Shown here piece by piece: positions 34,698 through 44,452 of a stretch of DNA of 64,000 bases. Under the pieces are notes generated by a model. That model worked only from the letters and a program-made list of their open reading frames with translations, was not told where the DNA came from and did no database searches. The position numbers and the translations under genes are program-made. Every line of letters begins with the position of its first letter. Position 1 is the stretch's first letter. Source of the DNA: Nemophila menziesii (lineage: Eukaryota > Streptophyta > Magnoliopsida > Boraginales > Hydrophyllaceae); the NCBI GenBank assembly GCA_029959085.1, contig JARWIR010000024.1:18340296-18404295 (forward strand), read 5' to 3'.

Positions 34698-34759
34698 TTT
34701 TTAAAAATAAAAAAACTCTTTGGATTAAAGGTAAAATTGTAGATTTATATAATTTTTAT

Positions 34760-35074
34760 TTTATGTGTGTAATAATATAAATTATAAAATATAGGCCCGA
34801 GACCTAGAGAATAATATATATGTCCAAAGTATAAAAATAATAATATATGCCTGAAACATAAATAAAATAATTTTTAGTTCGAAATCTAATGTTATAGGCC
34901 CGAAACCAAGACAATAAAATATATACCCGAAACATAAAAAAATTATTCAAAATCTAATTCTGTAAGGAACGAAGCATAATACTAATTATTTTTGGCACTT
35001 GCGAGATTCGAACCTGTCATAGATCTAAGAGAACAACATACTTTACCAATTGTGGTATGATATAATTTTAATCT

Positions 35075-35075
<1 letters not shown>
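34760..35075 (+). repeat. Copia 5' untranslated repeats and tRNA-like remnant
   Basis: Imperfect short repeats of the type GCCTGAAACATAA and GCCCGAAACC, then GGCACTTGCGAGATTCGAACCT (34996 on), which on the minus strand reads like the T-arm of a tRNA with GGTTCGAATC. A similar piece is at about 41650-41705. A functional tRNA fold is not evident. Confidence 0.4.

Positions 35076-35076
<1 letters not shown>

Positions 35077-35114
<38 letters not shown>
35077..35114. repeat. (TA)n microsatellite, left flank of Helitron
   Basis: Pure TA run directly before the Helitron 5' end. Confidence 0.9.
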
Positions 35115-35117
<3 letters not shown>

Positions 35118-35161
35118 ATATTATATTTCGAAGTTTTTCCTACGGTCCTGATTTACCCACT

Positions 35162-35255
35162 TAAGTGGTGGCCAGGATCGATTCTAGGAAAAGATAAGTG
35201 GTGGCCAGGATCGATTCTGGGAAAAGATAAGTGGTGGCCAGGATCGATTCTGGCC
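35162..35255 (+). repeat. 33-bp tandem repeat, about three copies
   Basis: TAAGTGGTGGCCAGGATCGA recurs at 35162, 35195 and 35228, just inside the Helitron 5' end. Confidence 0.9.
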
Positions 35256-35494
35256 CCACTTATTAATTTTTTATTTTTTTTATACAAAACACGGTTTAAA
35301 AAAAAAAAAAAAAACATAACCCTCATTCTTATTCTTACGTTGCTCTCGAGAGCCGCTCTCTTTCACAAGACAACCGCCGCTACCCATCACCGTTCTCATT
35401 GCCGCTACCTATCACCGTTCTCATCGCCGCTACCCACCACCACAGTTCCAGCTCCATTCTCCCCCTCTGCTTATTCGTATCGCCGCTACCCATC

Positions 35495-35665
35495 ACCACC
35501 GCTCGAAGACCATTCTCCACCATCACGTTCTCCATTACCACCGCTCGAAGACCATTCTCCACCACCACCGCTCGAAGACCATCACCATCGCTCGAAGACC
35601 ATTCTCCACCACCGCTCGAAGACCATTCTCCACCACCGCTCGAAGACCATTCTCCACCATCACGG
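35495..35665 (+). repeat. Minisatellite of CGCTCGAAGACCATTCTCCA units
   Basis: About six copies of a 23-26-bp unit. The surrounding 35336-35690 is C-rich and may be a captured 5' untranslated region. Confidence 0.85.
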
Positions 35666-35785
35666 ATTCGAACCCCTCAGGTCACTCTCTCTACTTTCTC
35701 CATCTCTAAATCTCTGCTCTGCTTTATTTTAATCAGTGTTAATCTCTACTTGGTGATTGAATCAATGTTGGTACCATTTCCGCAG

Positions 35786-36433
35786 ATTTCAAATGTAACA
35801 GCTCAAGATTATAGTGAAGTTAGCTTTGAGAAGCTAATCGAGGAGTCTGAGATGCCTATCAAGAGCTTCTTTACTGAAATATCCTAAGAACTGAGGAAAG
35901 GTTTGTAATTCAATCTTTTCAACTTTGATATGATCAGTTTCATTTAAGCTTAAGTTGCATACTGCTTTTGTAATGATTAATTTATTTAATCCTTTTGTTA
36001 AGCAATACGAATGTTAATTTCTTTTTTCTGCAGTTACATGAATGCTTAGATCAATTTGGTACTGTGGAAAAACTAACAAGCTATTGGAGCTCTGAGTTAT
36101 TAGATGAAGATGCTTCAACAATTGTGTCAATGCTTCATTTAGAAGCAGGAAAAATTGAACTTACTTATGGTCGAGTTGATTCTTCAGGGTAAGTCATTTT
36201 GAGATATTTAATATTAGTGAGTATTCTGAGAGTCTCTATTATTTTTCTTTGAATAGGCAACATTTTGAAGTAGCAGCATTGTCATCAAAACTTGACTTCT
36301 CTGTTAGTGGGGCCCTTGGATTTCAAACTGTCCATCAGGTAGATATTCAATATTAACTAGAAATTGCTTGATGGCTTTACTGATGATTCTTGAATTAATT
36401 AAGGTGGAACCAAAAGCACAGCTCTTCATGATG
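35786..36433 (+). pseudogene. TPR protein (TTC27-like) exon fragments captured by the Helitron
   Basis: Exon-like pieces with AG/GT edges lie at 35786-35886, 36034-36188, 36257-36338 and from 36404. They read on as HLEAGKIELTYGRVDSSG, then QHFEVAALSS, SGALGFQTVHQ and VEPKAQLF, with splice phases that fit. The order resembles the N-terminal part of plant TTC27-type tetratricopeptide proteins, from memory of that family. The first piece ends in a stop (TCC TAA). No TPR repeat is included, so no working protein results. Confidence 0.5.
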
Positions 36434-36636
36434 ATATTATTTATTTTTATTAATGGATAGTTCTTCATAATTTTTATTAATGGATACTTTTTCATAATAT
36501 TTCATAATTTTTATTAACACTGAGATGCTTTTGTTTAACAGGGGTCCAAAGGCAGCTACAATGATACTTAATCTTACGGTGGCGGATCCAGTGAATTGTA
36601 TTATTTGTATTGTTTTGCAGGAACAAAAAAAGAAAA

Positions 36637-36880
36637 AGAATTCTCTTCACAGGTGAGTTCCATGATTTGCTGTGACTGTTAGAGTGAACAAATTTGTTCT
36701 TATACTGCGTTTTTTTATTTGATTTTCAGTAAAGATCTATTTGGCGCATCTTAAAAGAATTCTCTTCACAGTACAAGGTGAGTCCCATGATTTGCCGTGA
36801 CTGTTGGAGTGAGCAATTTGTTCTTATACTGCACTTTTTGATTTGATTTTCAGTAAAGATCTATTTGGCTCATCTTAAGT
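36637..36880 (+). repeat. Tandem duplication of about 120 bp with splice-site-like edges
   Basis: AATTCTCTTCACAG through TTTTCAGTAAAGATCTATTT occurs at 36638 and again at 36757, about 119-124 bp apart. Each copy has a CAG-GTGAG donor-like and a TTTTCAG acceptor-like site. Confidence 0.85.
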
Positions 36881-37214
36881 GAGTAAAGAGTACTCACCAA
36901 GAGATTATTTTTTTTTACTTTTTCCTTTTTTCAGAAAATATATCTATAATTCGGTTACATTGATTGTGTGTTTTGATTCATGATCTGCAATCTCAATTCA
37001 TTATCGTTTTACACTGTATACTGTCAATTCATCAATTATATTAGGCCCTTTCCTCTGATGTGTTGATTTTTGAGAAGTATCCTCTGTTATGAAGTGCTTC
37101 GGTTATATTCTTATAGAAGTATCCTCTGGGAAAGATCTAAACATTCTAAGTAAAAAGCCCTTCAGAAAGTGATTATTTTAACGTTTAGTCCCTAAAAAAT
37201 CTTTAATTTCTCAG

Positions 37215-37767
37215 ATGCAGAGTTTCCAGCTGTAGAGTTACCTGCTGAAGCATACACTAATATTCTCTTTTCTTCCGAAACAACAGGTATAAACAATATA
37301 GGGACCTATAGTGCAATTTTTGCGTAGTATAGAGACATATAATGCAATTAACAAACAAAAGTTCTCTAATATTGTATGACATATAGGGGATCCAAAGGCT
37401 ATTCCATGGACAGCTATGACACCTATAAAAGCAGCTTCAGATGGGTGGGCCCATAGTGATATACAAAAAGGTGATATAGTAGCATGGCCCACTTACCTAG
37501 GGTGGATGATGGGACCATGGTTAGTTTATAATTCGTTACTATGTGGAGCATCCATGGCTTTATATAATGGTTCTCCTCTTGGTTTCGGTTTTGCTAAGTT
37601 TATACAGGTCAGATTTATTTATATTATTATTTTAAGTTTTCAGAAATCTTTTTTATTTATTTAAATTTTACAGATGCTAAAGTAACTATGCTTGGAGTAA
37701 TTCCGAGTATTGTGAGGGCTTGGAAAAGTACAAATTCTGTTGCTAATTGTGACTGGCCAAATATTCG
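37215..37767 (+). pseudogene. Acyl-activating enzyme 17/18 fragment (three exons) captured by the Helitron
   Basis: Exons at 37215-37286, 37387-37607 and 37674-37767 join in phase through GT/AG introns. They give AYTNILFSSETTG (AMP-binding motif, normally SSGTTG, here E for G), [34 protein letters not shown] and VTMLGVIPSIVRAWKS. This order equals the AMP-binding core of plant AAE17/18-type peroxisomal acyl-activating enzymes. The third exon ends ATTCG before GTAAG. Both flanks of the enzyme are missing, so it is a DNA-level copy of a gene interior. No stop or frameshift is visible inside these exons. Confidence 0.85.
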
Positions 37768-37879
37768 GTAAGTTATCATTTTTTTACCATTTAGTCCCTT
37801 ATCTTGCAAAGATACCATTTTAATCCCCTATTTTTATCTTCCAACATTAATAATTGTTTCATTCTGTATGTAAGGTATG

Positions 37880-38062
37880 TTTCCAGGTAGATATATAGAT
37901 ATTGTGAAACGCTATTTAAGAAAGAGAGATTTGCGGAGTATTACGAAAATGTAGTAGCAGCAGGAAGAGTTGCTGGAGTGAATCCTTTGGAACAAATTAA
38001 TAAAAGATGTTTTCGCATTGTTGAAACTTTAAATGTGATTTATGCTCATGCGTATTCTGCAG
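37880..38062 (+). pseudogene. Unidentified exon-like piece in the Helitron
   Basis: An open stretch reads KERFAEYYENVVAAGRVAGV, then NPLEQINKR and ETLNVIYAHAYSAG, ending before GTTTGTTTG. It looks like real coding sequence but I do not recognise the family. Its strand matches the other captured pieces. Confidence 0.4.
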
Positions 38063-38692
38063 GTTTGTTTGTTTGTTACTTTCTTTTGAAAAGTTTGATC
38101 AATTAATGAATGATAAATTTACAGGAGTAATGACTTTAGCAAATCTGGATTTGGGCTTCGAACAGTGATAATTTGTAGGGACTGCTGAATTTCTTGAACG
38201 ATCTCTAGGGATTTTGCAATTGAGGTTGATGAACACTCCTTTGATAATGTTTTCTTTTCTATTTTTGTTTTCAGGATATGCTGAGGTTTTTAGAAGATCA
38301 GAAGGAAAATAATTCCTCATATAAAGGTTCTCAACTCGCCACATATGTAAAATAATTCCTCATATAAAATTTTTTCAACTCGCAATTGAGGTTGATGGCC
38401 AATTGTTGAATGTGCTAATTCATCCTTATGAATATTTTGTCCCAATATAAATGGCTATTTTGCATAACACAGGGATAAGGGGTGCAATTTGGCCTGATAT
38501 TCTTCAGGGATTTTAGGTCCGGGGTTGTTTTTGTGAGGTAATTTTTGCATTAGTCGTTAAATTTCTGATTTCTAATCGAAAGGAATATTACTGTTGAAAC
38601 TTCGTAACTAAAATTTACATCTCGGATTACCAAATTAATTAATTATTATCAATTGATTAGTTTGGTATTTTGTTGGTTTAGACAATCTACAG

Positions 38693-39075
38693 AAATTATC
38701 AAAAACTTCCCTACAAGAGAGTCCTGGAATTGTGCCAGCTGGACGGCTTTAAATGATCTTATCTACTGTGCACGCTTTGACTTATGATATAGAATAGTAT
38801 AGACTGATATATTTTACTGTTGTTTCTCCAGGAGGTGACAGGTATCTAAAAACAGTGCTTGCTACTGTGACAGAGGCTAACTATGTAACAAATAAGCATG
38901 ATCTTTTTTCAGCTTACCAACTTCTTACCCAGGAGGACAAAAAGAAATCGAGATGTTGGCGAAAGATCCAATTATCATAGAAAGAATTATCAAGTCTATT
39001 GCTCCATCTATCTATTGCTCCATCTATTTATGGGCACGATGATATAAAAACAGCAATAGCTTTTCATTTTGAATA
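38693..39075 (+). pseudogene. MCM2 replicative helicase fragment captured by the Helitron
   Basis: Pieces read SLQESPGIVPAGR, then NDLIYCAR in another frame, then ATVTEANYVTNKHDLFSAY, and ERIIKSIAPSIYG followed by HDDIKTAIA. These match in order the region of MCM2 just before and at the start of its AAA+ core. MCM2 is a subunit of the MCM2-7 replication helicase. The copy has a small internal deletion, a frameshift in an A run near 38941 and a tandem repeat of ATTGCTCCATCTAT. The Walker A region is not reached. Confidence 0.78.
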
Positions 39076-39821
39076 ACAACTAGGCTGTGTGATTTTTTAA
39101 TAAAAGTGCATTATAGGTCCTGTATTATGCAAAAATTGCACAATTGAACTCTTTCATCCTATTTGTTTCAAATACTTTTAAGTGTCCCACACAGTTCTCC
39201 GTTTCCTTAAGATGTTCTTGATTTTTAAATTTGTGAATTTGTTGACGGCAACTTTGATTGATAAATCACTGTCAATTTTGATTTGTTGTAGTGTTGATTT
39301 GTGTGAAGATCGTTGGTTGTGATATTAAATAAAAGTTTGTTATAACCACTTCTTGCTAACATGTAGAGATTAAATATTGTTTACTTCTTTTCAGTGTTGA
39401 GTTTATTTTTGTTATAATTTTTTTTAACTCTTTTTCTGTGAATCTTGATTCATTATTGAAGTAATCAGTTATCATCTTTGATATTTGTTAGGTTCTATGT
39501 AGTAAATTTATCTATGGTTTTGACATTCCACATTTTCATTTATTTTTACTTATTCACTTTGTAAAGAATAAGACATTCAATTCTATGGATTGGGATAGTT
39601 CAATTTTCAGTAATTTTTCTTCTGACTACAATACCAAATACTTTTACAGATTCATGGTTATATAACAGAAACCTATTAGCTTTTAAAGGGGATCAAATGG
39701 TCCATATATTATGAAAACTTTAAAATGAGTCCTCATATTATGTAAAATTGCACTATAAGTCTCTATATTATGTAAAGTATACAATAACTCTTAATATTAA
39801 TTTTAAAAAAATAATTATCCT

Positions 39822-40340
39822 CTAAATAAAATAATTATAGGGTTAATAAAATAAATACTAAAAGTTCGAAGGATCTAAAAATAGATTTTGAATTTTATTT
39901 TGAGAGAGCCAATGACTAAATAAATTTTTTGTAAGTAGTAATTTTTTTTTCGAAAATCAAGGGGGTTATCGACAACCACCACCCCTTTCCCCAAGTAAGG
40001 GTGGTTCCGCTCTTAAACCTTGACTTTTATTAGATAACCTAACACTGATTCACGTCATGGAACAATCTTTTTCTTAATTGGCTTTTTTTTTTTGGTCGGT
40101 TTTCTTAAATGTCTTAGACACTGGTTTTAAATATCAATATTGACATTTTTTAAAAGTCAATTACCCTTTAAATAAAATGATTATAAGGTTAAGAAAATAA
40201 ATTCTAAAAGTTCGAAGGATCTAAAAGAAGATTTTGAAATGTTTTGGGAAAGCCAATGACTATAATAAATTCTTTTTTTTTTTAAATCAAGGGGGCCATG
40301 GGCCCGTCCCCTCAAGTAATGGTGGTTCTGCTCTTAATCA
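39822..40340 (+). repeat. Duplicated segment of about 170 bp in the Helitron
   Basis: ATAATTATAGGGTTAA... through AAGTAAGGGTGGTTC at 39822-40013 is repeated, diverged, at 40172-40340 (AGTTCGAAGGATCTAAAA in both). No gene is visible in 39076-40850. Confidence 0.75.
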
Positions 40341-40870
40341 CAATTAATTGAATAATTATGATCTGTAACTTCTTTTATATATGATTTTCATTCACATCTA
40401 TATTATAAAGTATTATCTTGAGACGAGAGGTCTTGAGTCTTAAGATACGTATTTCTCTCTTTACACTCATAAAACACAGTTTAATTACTAGACTTAAATA
40501 AAAATAAAAATATGTGTACATATTGCCGTATCTTCAGATACGGGGTATTTCTAAATACACATAAAAGATAACAATTATATGTATTGATATATTTTTATCA
40601 TTTTTATTTACCTAATTAATAGTCATTTTATTTGGTCAACTCTATCTCAAATCTGATTATTTTTGCACAATATAGAGACCTATAATGCAAATATTAGTAT
40701 AAGTTAATTTGTAGAATATTATAGAGACATGTAATGCAATTAACTTTAAAAAAGTTACAGACTCCTTGATTTTCTGACTTTTGAGTAGTGATTTTTGAGT
40801 TTTTGTGTTTAAAGCTGGTTTTTTTTAATTGAATATTGTTTTCTGACTATTGATAGAAATAAAAAAAAGA

Positions 40871-41110
40871 ATGATTTCACCTATTTCTTGGATTCCTAAA
40901 GGCGTTTTAAAATCAGTCTCTGATGTAGCTGGCCCTCCTTCGAAAGAAGAAGCTGAAGATATTTTGAATAGTGCTGCACTCAATACTCAATGGTCATACA
41001 CTGTAAAACTCTTATATATTTATCCTTTTTCAAAGTAAAACCATACATTAAGGGAATTTTAAATCGATTGGCTTTTATTTTGTGATTGTAGTGAAATAAG
41101 CGAAGATGAA

Positions 41111-41143
<33 letters not shown>

Positions 41144-41146
41144 TAG
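40871..41146 (+). pseudogene. PWP1 WD-repeat protein, N-terminal exons captured by the Helitron
   Basis: ATG 40871 opens MISPISWIPKGVLKSV followed by GPPSKEEAEDIL, the N-terminus of plant PWP1 (periodic tryptophan protein 1, a nucleolar WD-repeat factor). After an intron-like gap, SEDED followed by a run of aspartates ends at TAG 41144; the run is a GAT microsatellite. None of the WD repeats is included. Confidence 0.72.
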
Positions 41147-41535
41147 GTAGATTTATATGAATCGAAACAAGATGATGAGGTTTCTTAGGAGTATTGTTGT
41201 TGAAAGTAGACTACCATGGCAACGTTCACCTCCAACGTAGTTATGAATTCAAATCTAGCTTTACTATATAGTAATGTCAAAGCGACAAATGTATTAACGA
41301 GGATCTTGGTAGCCCTCACTTGGGAAGGGCCGAACCAGAAACACAAATGCCAAACAAGCAGGTCGAACCTAACCTAAACAACAATTGAGCTATATAACTA
41401 ACGAATGAATGTGATACATTACGGGAGTTTGTGACACATGCTATTTAATATACAATCTCGGTGTCTTTTTTAATAACTTAATTTCTCAACGTGCCAACTC
41501 AAAGTAAGGAAAATCGACGATTGATTGATTTTTTT

Positions 41536-41567
41536 CCCGAAGTGACTTCAGGCACGGGCAATACCTA

Positions 41568-41568
<1 letters not shown>
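41536..41568 (+). other. Helitron 3' terminus: hairpin and CTAG
   Basis: CCCGAAGTGACTTC and GGCACGGG can pair partly (CCCG with CGGG, GAAGT with ACTTC), and CTAG ends the element before T. Confidence 0.65.

Positions 41569-41620
<52 letters not shown>
41569..41620. repeat. (TA)n microsatellite, right flank of Helitron
   Basis: TA run that continues the left-flank microsatellite. At about 41650-41705 a tRNA-like piece with GATTCGAACCTG follows, similar to 34990-35030. Confidence 0.85.
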
Positions 41621-41624
<4 letters not shown>

Positions 41625-41743
41625 TTTATGCCTGAAGTATAAATTAATTGTTTTCGACACTTGCGAGATTCGAACCTGCCCCGAATCAAAATAGAACAAC
41701 ATACTTTTCAAAAAAAAAAAAAAAGTTCTTATTTTAAAATTAA

Positions 41744-43780
41744 GGGGGTGTATTCAACTGAGAGTTTCTTGAATTTTTTTGGACTTTAAAAATCTAGAGG
41801 TATTCAATTAAGATTTTAAAAAGTCTTTAAAAATCCGGGTGTATTCAATTGAGATTTTAAAAAGTCTTTTAAAATCTCGGTGTATTCAATCAAGATTCTT
41901 TTAAATCCTTTAAAATTTTTGGGTATTCAAAAGTAATTGGATTCTCCAAGTCATTGGACTTCATATGAGTTTAATGTTTGAGTATAATAAATCAGACTTT
42001 TACAAATCTTTTTACAGAAGCAAAGATTTTATAAACTCCAAACTAATTTTTTATAAACTATTTTATAATTACATATATCATTTTATCTGTTCATGGTCAT
42101 TCATAAAAAAGCTGTATTGTTATCGTTCACAAAAATACTGTACTATAATCAATTTTTCTGCTCATACGATAAAAAAGCTGTATCTAATAAATTGGACCTC
42201 CTGTTCAAAAAAAAATTGGACCTGCTATTTACGTTCTTCCCCAAACCTATCAGCTAAAGCCAATTCAGCAACTTGGCCTACTATTTTGACTTTTCTTTCC
42301 CTTTAAAATAATTATTTCTAATCTTTTCAATCTATTTTACTACATTTAACTGTAATTTCCTATCAGTTAAAGCCTTAAGCATTCCACCAAATATGATGAA
42401 AAAAAATAGATGCTTTAGCAGCTTCAGGAAGGCCGGGACACACAGGGCGCGGACTCAGGTGGTTTCTCACAAGCACAACATTTTTCTTCAATGATTTCAG
42501 GTGGTTACAGCGGCGCCAGGTTTGCTGGTACAGCAGGTTTTACAACAGTACAACACGAGGAGATATCGAACAGCTCTGTGGATACAGTTGGAAGGTCAGG
42601 TGTAGATTGGTGGAACAAGAATGTTACTAGCAAGAGTCTCTATTCCGGGGTCTTATGGAGTGTATTTTTTGGCGCCATGGTAGATACAATATGGAAAGCA
42701 CGTAACGAGACTGTTTTTAGAAATGCAGAATTCCCTACAGTCAAGCCATTAGTTTGCAGGGCCCTCTTCCTTGCCGGGAATTTTTCTAGGGTATGGGGCA
42801 AGGGTCCAGGTACAATCAGTGGGGAAAAACATCAAATACATTTCGTAGGATGGAGCAAACCAAAGACGGGCTTCAAGCTAAACACAGACGGAAGCCTTAA
42901 TAAGTGGAGAAAGTGTGGAGGGGGTGGAGGAGTGATTCGTAATGGCGAGGGTAATTGGATTTGTGGTTTTACGATGAGGACTAACTGGGACATGATCACT
43001 GGTATCGAACTCCACTTTCACTAAGTGGAGAAAGTCATGGATTGTGCGTGGTGGAGGAATTGGGCGTAACGGAAGTAGAAGCAGAAATCGACTCACGCGA
43101 GGCTTTAGAAGTATTGGAAAATGAGAGGGATGGAAGTGGACCGGCTGCTATTTGGGTTCAGCGGATCAGACAAAGCCTAGCAAGGAATAGCGGGTTCAAG
43201 GTGAAGAGTGTTTTTAGGGAAAGTAATACTTGCGCAGACCGGTTAGCTAAGATGGGACTCTCGCAGACGGAACTCTTCCTTAAGCACATGGACCCTCCGA
43301 ATGGTATTTGGGATGTTCTAACACAAGATCGAATAGAGTGGAAGGTTCCTCATATGATCCACAGTAGCCCATGCTTAATTTTGAATGTATTAGATTAAGT
43401 GTTGATCTAGTTTTTTCATGTATTTCATGACCCGTCTCCCTTTTTATTAAGTAAAAATATATCAATTATAATTGTTTCATTTTTTATTTTTAAACTCGAT
43501 CTCAGTAAGTTATGTAATAAATAATACATTGATGGAGATAAATAAATAGAAAATGTATTTGAGAAATAGAAGTTACAAGTTAATATAAAAATTGGGATAC
43601 AAAGTCTATAATTCTAAGAAATCTTATAAACTCTTGATATAAAAATCCGTGAAACTCTATATAGAATTTAAAAGAATCTTATAAAATCTATATAGAATTA
43701 AAACATTCCGTGGAATTTTAAAGTATATGGATTTTAAAAGTCCAAAAAAATCCAACAAACTCTCAGTTGAATACACCCCC
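41744..43780. mobile_element. PIF/Harbinger-like (Tourist-type) element carrying a LINE RNase H segment
   Basis: Inverted ends share GGGGGTGTATTCAACTGAGA and continue with over 40 bp of similarity (TTTTTTTGGACTTT). They are flanked by TAA on both sides (41741-41743 and 43781-43783), the three-base target of PIF/Harbinger elements. The left end repeats the motif GGTGTATTCAATTGAGATTT three more times (about 41770-41900). No transposase is seen. About half of its length is a LINE-derived RNase H region. The 3-bp duplication alone is weak evidence; the long inverted ends are strong. Confidence 0.75.
42491..43398 (+). pseudogene. LINE-type RNase H domain inside the Harbinger-like element
   Basis: The first part reads SVFFGAMVDTIWKARNETVF, then GFKLNTDGSLN (first catalytic D) and GGGGVIRNGEGNWICGF, the start of an RVT_3 RNase H. 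A stop at 43022 and an insertion that repeats TAAGTGGAGAAAGT interrupt it where the catalytic glutamate would lie. It resumes in another frame as VTEVEAEIDSREALEVL and ESNTCADRLAKMGLS. It lacks the reverse transcriptase, so it came from a LINE 3' part. Confidence 0.75.
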
Positions 43781-44289
43781 TAAGATTGACGTTCTACTGT
43801 ATTATTTTTGTTCCCCGAAGCGAATGAAATTGTATAACCTGAAGTGAATGCAACTGCTTTTATATCTACAGAAATTGACTTGGTGTTGGCAATAAGCGTG
43901 TGGCTTAAACATTGTATTGCCTATATATAACCATTTCCGGAAGTAAATGAAAATGTATTTCAGGAAAAAAATCCAACTCTAGAAGAAAATGCAACTTTTC
44001 CAATATATAAGAGAAGGAAGCGAAATTTAATTTTACCATGAAAAAGATAGGAGCTTCGCTGGTGAATTTTACAAATAGAATAATCAAGTTTTATTTAACT
44101 CATTTGTAATTATAAGATTATAAATTGATAATTTTTTATAACTCGATTTGGTATTGTAATCTCATAAGTTAAATTATTTTAACTAAATATAGTCCCTGGA
44201 GTGAATAAACAGTTTTTTTAATTTCTATAAATACCGTTTCTTGAAATGAAACTATATTCCTCGAAGAAAATGAAATATTTTTCATATGT

Positions 44290-44452
44290 TTAAAATTTAA
44301 ATTCTGGTGACCTGGACTCCAGAAGAGGCTACGGTCCTGGAAAGAATAATTTATGGTCTAATAGTAGTCTTAATACTACTAAGAAAAATAACAATAACCA
44401 CTATAAGTGGAAAAATATTGGTAAAGGCACTAAAAACAAAATCGTCAAAAAA
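44290..44452 (+). pseudogene. Copia gag scrap
   Basis: One frame reads RGYGPGKNNLWSNSS then NNNNHYKWKNIGKGTKNK, like the basic linker before the zinc knuckle in Ale-type Copia gag. The flanks 43784-44289 and 44453-45726 are AT-rich Copia-like untranslated or decayed sequence with CCTGAAGTGAATGCAA-type words. Confidence 0.5.

Larger units (their letters stand above)
35115..41568 (+). mobile_element. Non-autonomous Helitron carrying at least four gene fragments
   Basis: The 5' end TCTATATTATATTTCGAAG is typical of plant Helitrons. The 3' end CTAG (41565-41568) follows a GC-rich imperfect hairpin (CCCGAAGTGACTTC, GGCACGGG) by about 7 bases. It sits between A (35114) and T (41569) inside a TA microsatellite, without target duplication, as expected. 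No Rep/helicase gene is present. Inside, all on the plus strand and with introns kept, are pieces of a TTC27-like TPR gene, AAE17/18, MCM2 and PWP1 plus unassigned exon-like pieces. Same-strand multi-gene capture is a known Helitron trait. Confidence 0.8.

Noticed and set aside
34996..35070. Possible functional tRNA gene on the minus strand
   Set aside because: Only the T-arm-like GGTTCGAATC and a weak A-box are seen. I could not build a full cloverleaf, and a similar piece occurs at 41.65 kb, so it is a repeat.
35340..35887. Overlapping 130- and 162-codon proline/serine-rich ORFs
   Set aside because: They arise from a C-rich minisatellite read in two frames; neither resembles a protein.
40535..40555. 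CCGTATCTTCAGATACGG palindrome as an operator or terminator
   Set aside because: A single short hairpin in eukaryotic AT-rich DNA with no context; likely chance.
41965..42306. 113-codon plus-strand ORF in the Harbinger-like element
   Set aside because: AT-rich composition with Y, F, K and N runs and no motif; it is not a transposase that I recognise.
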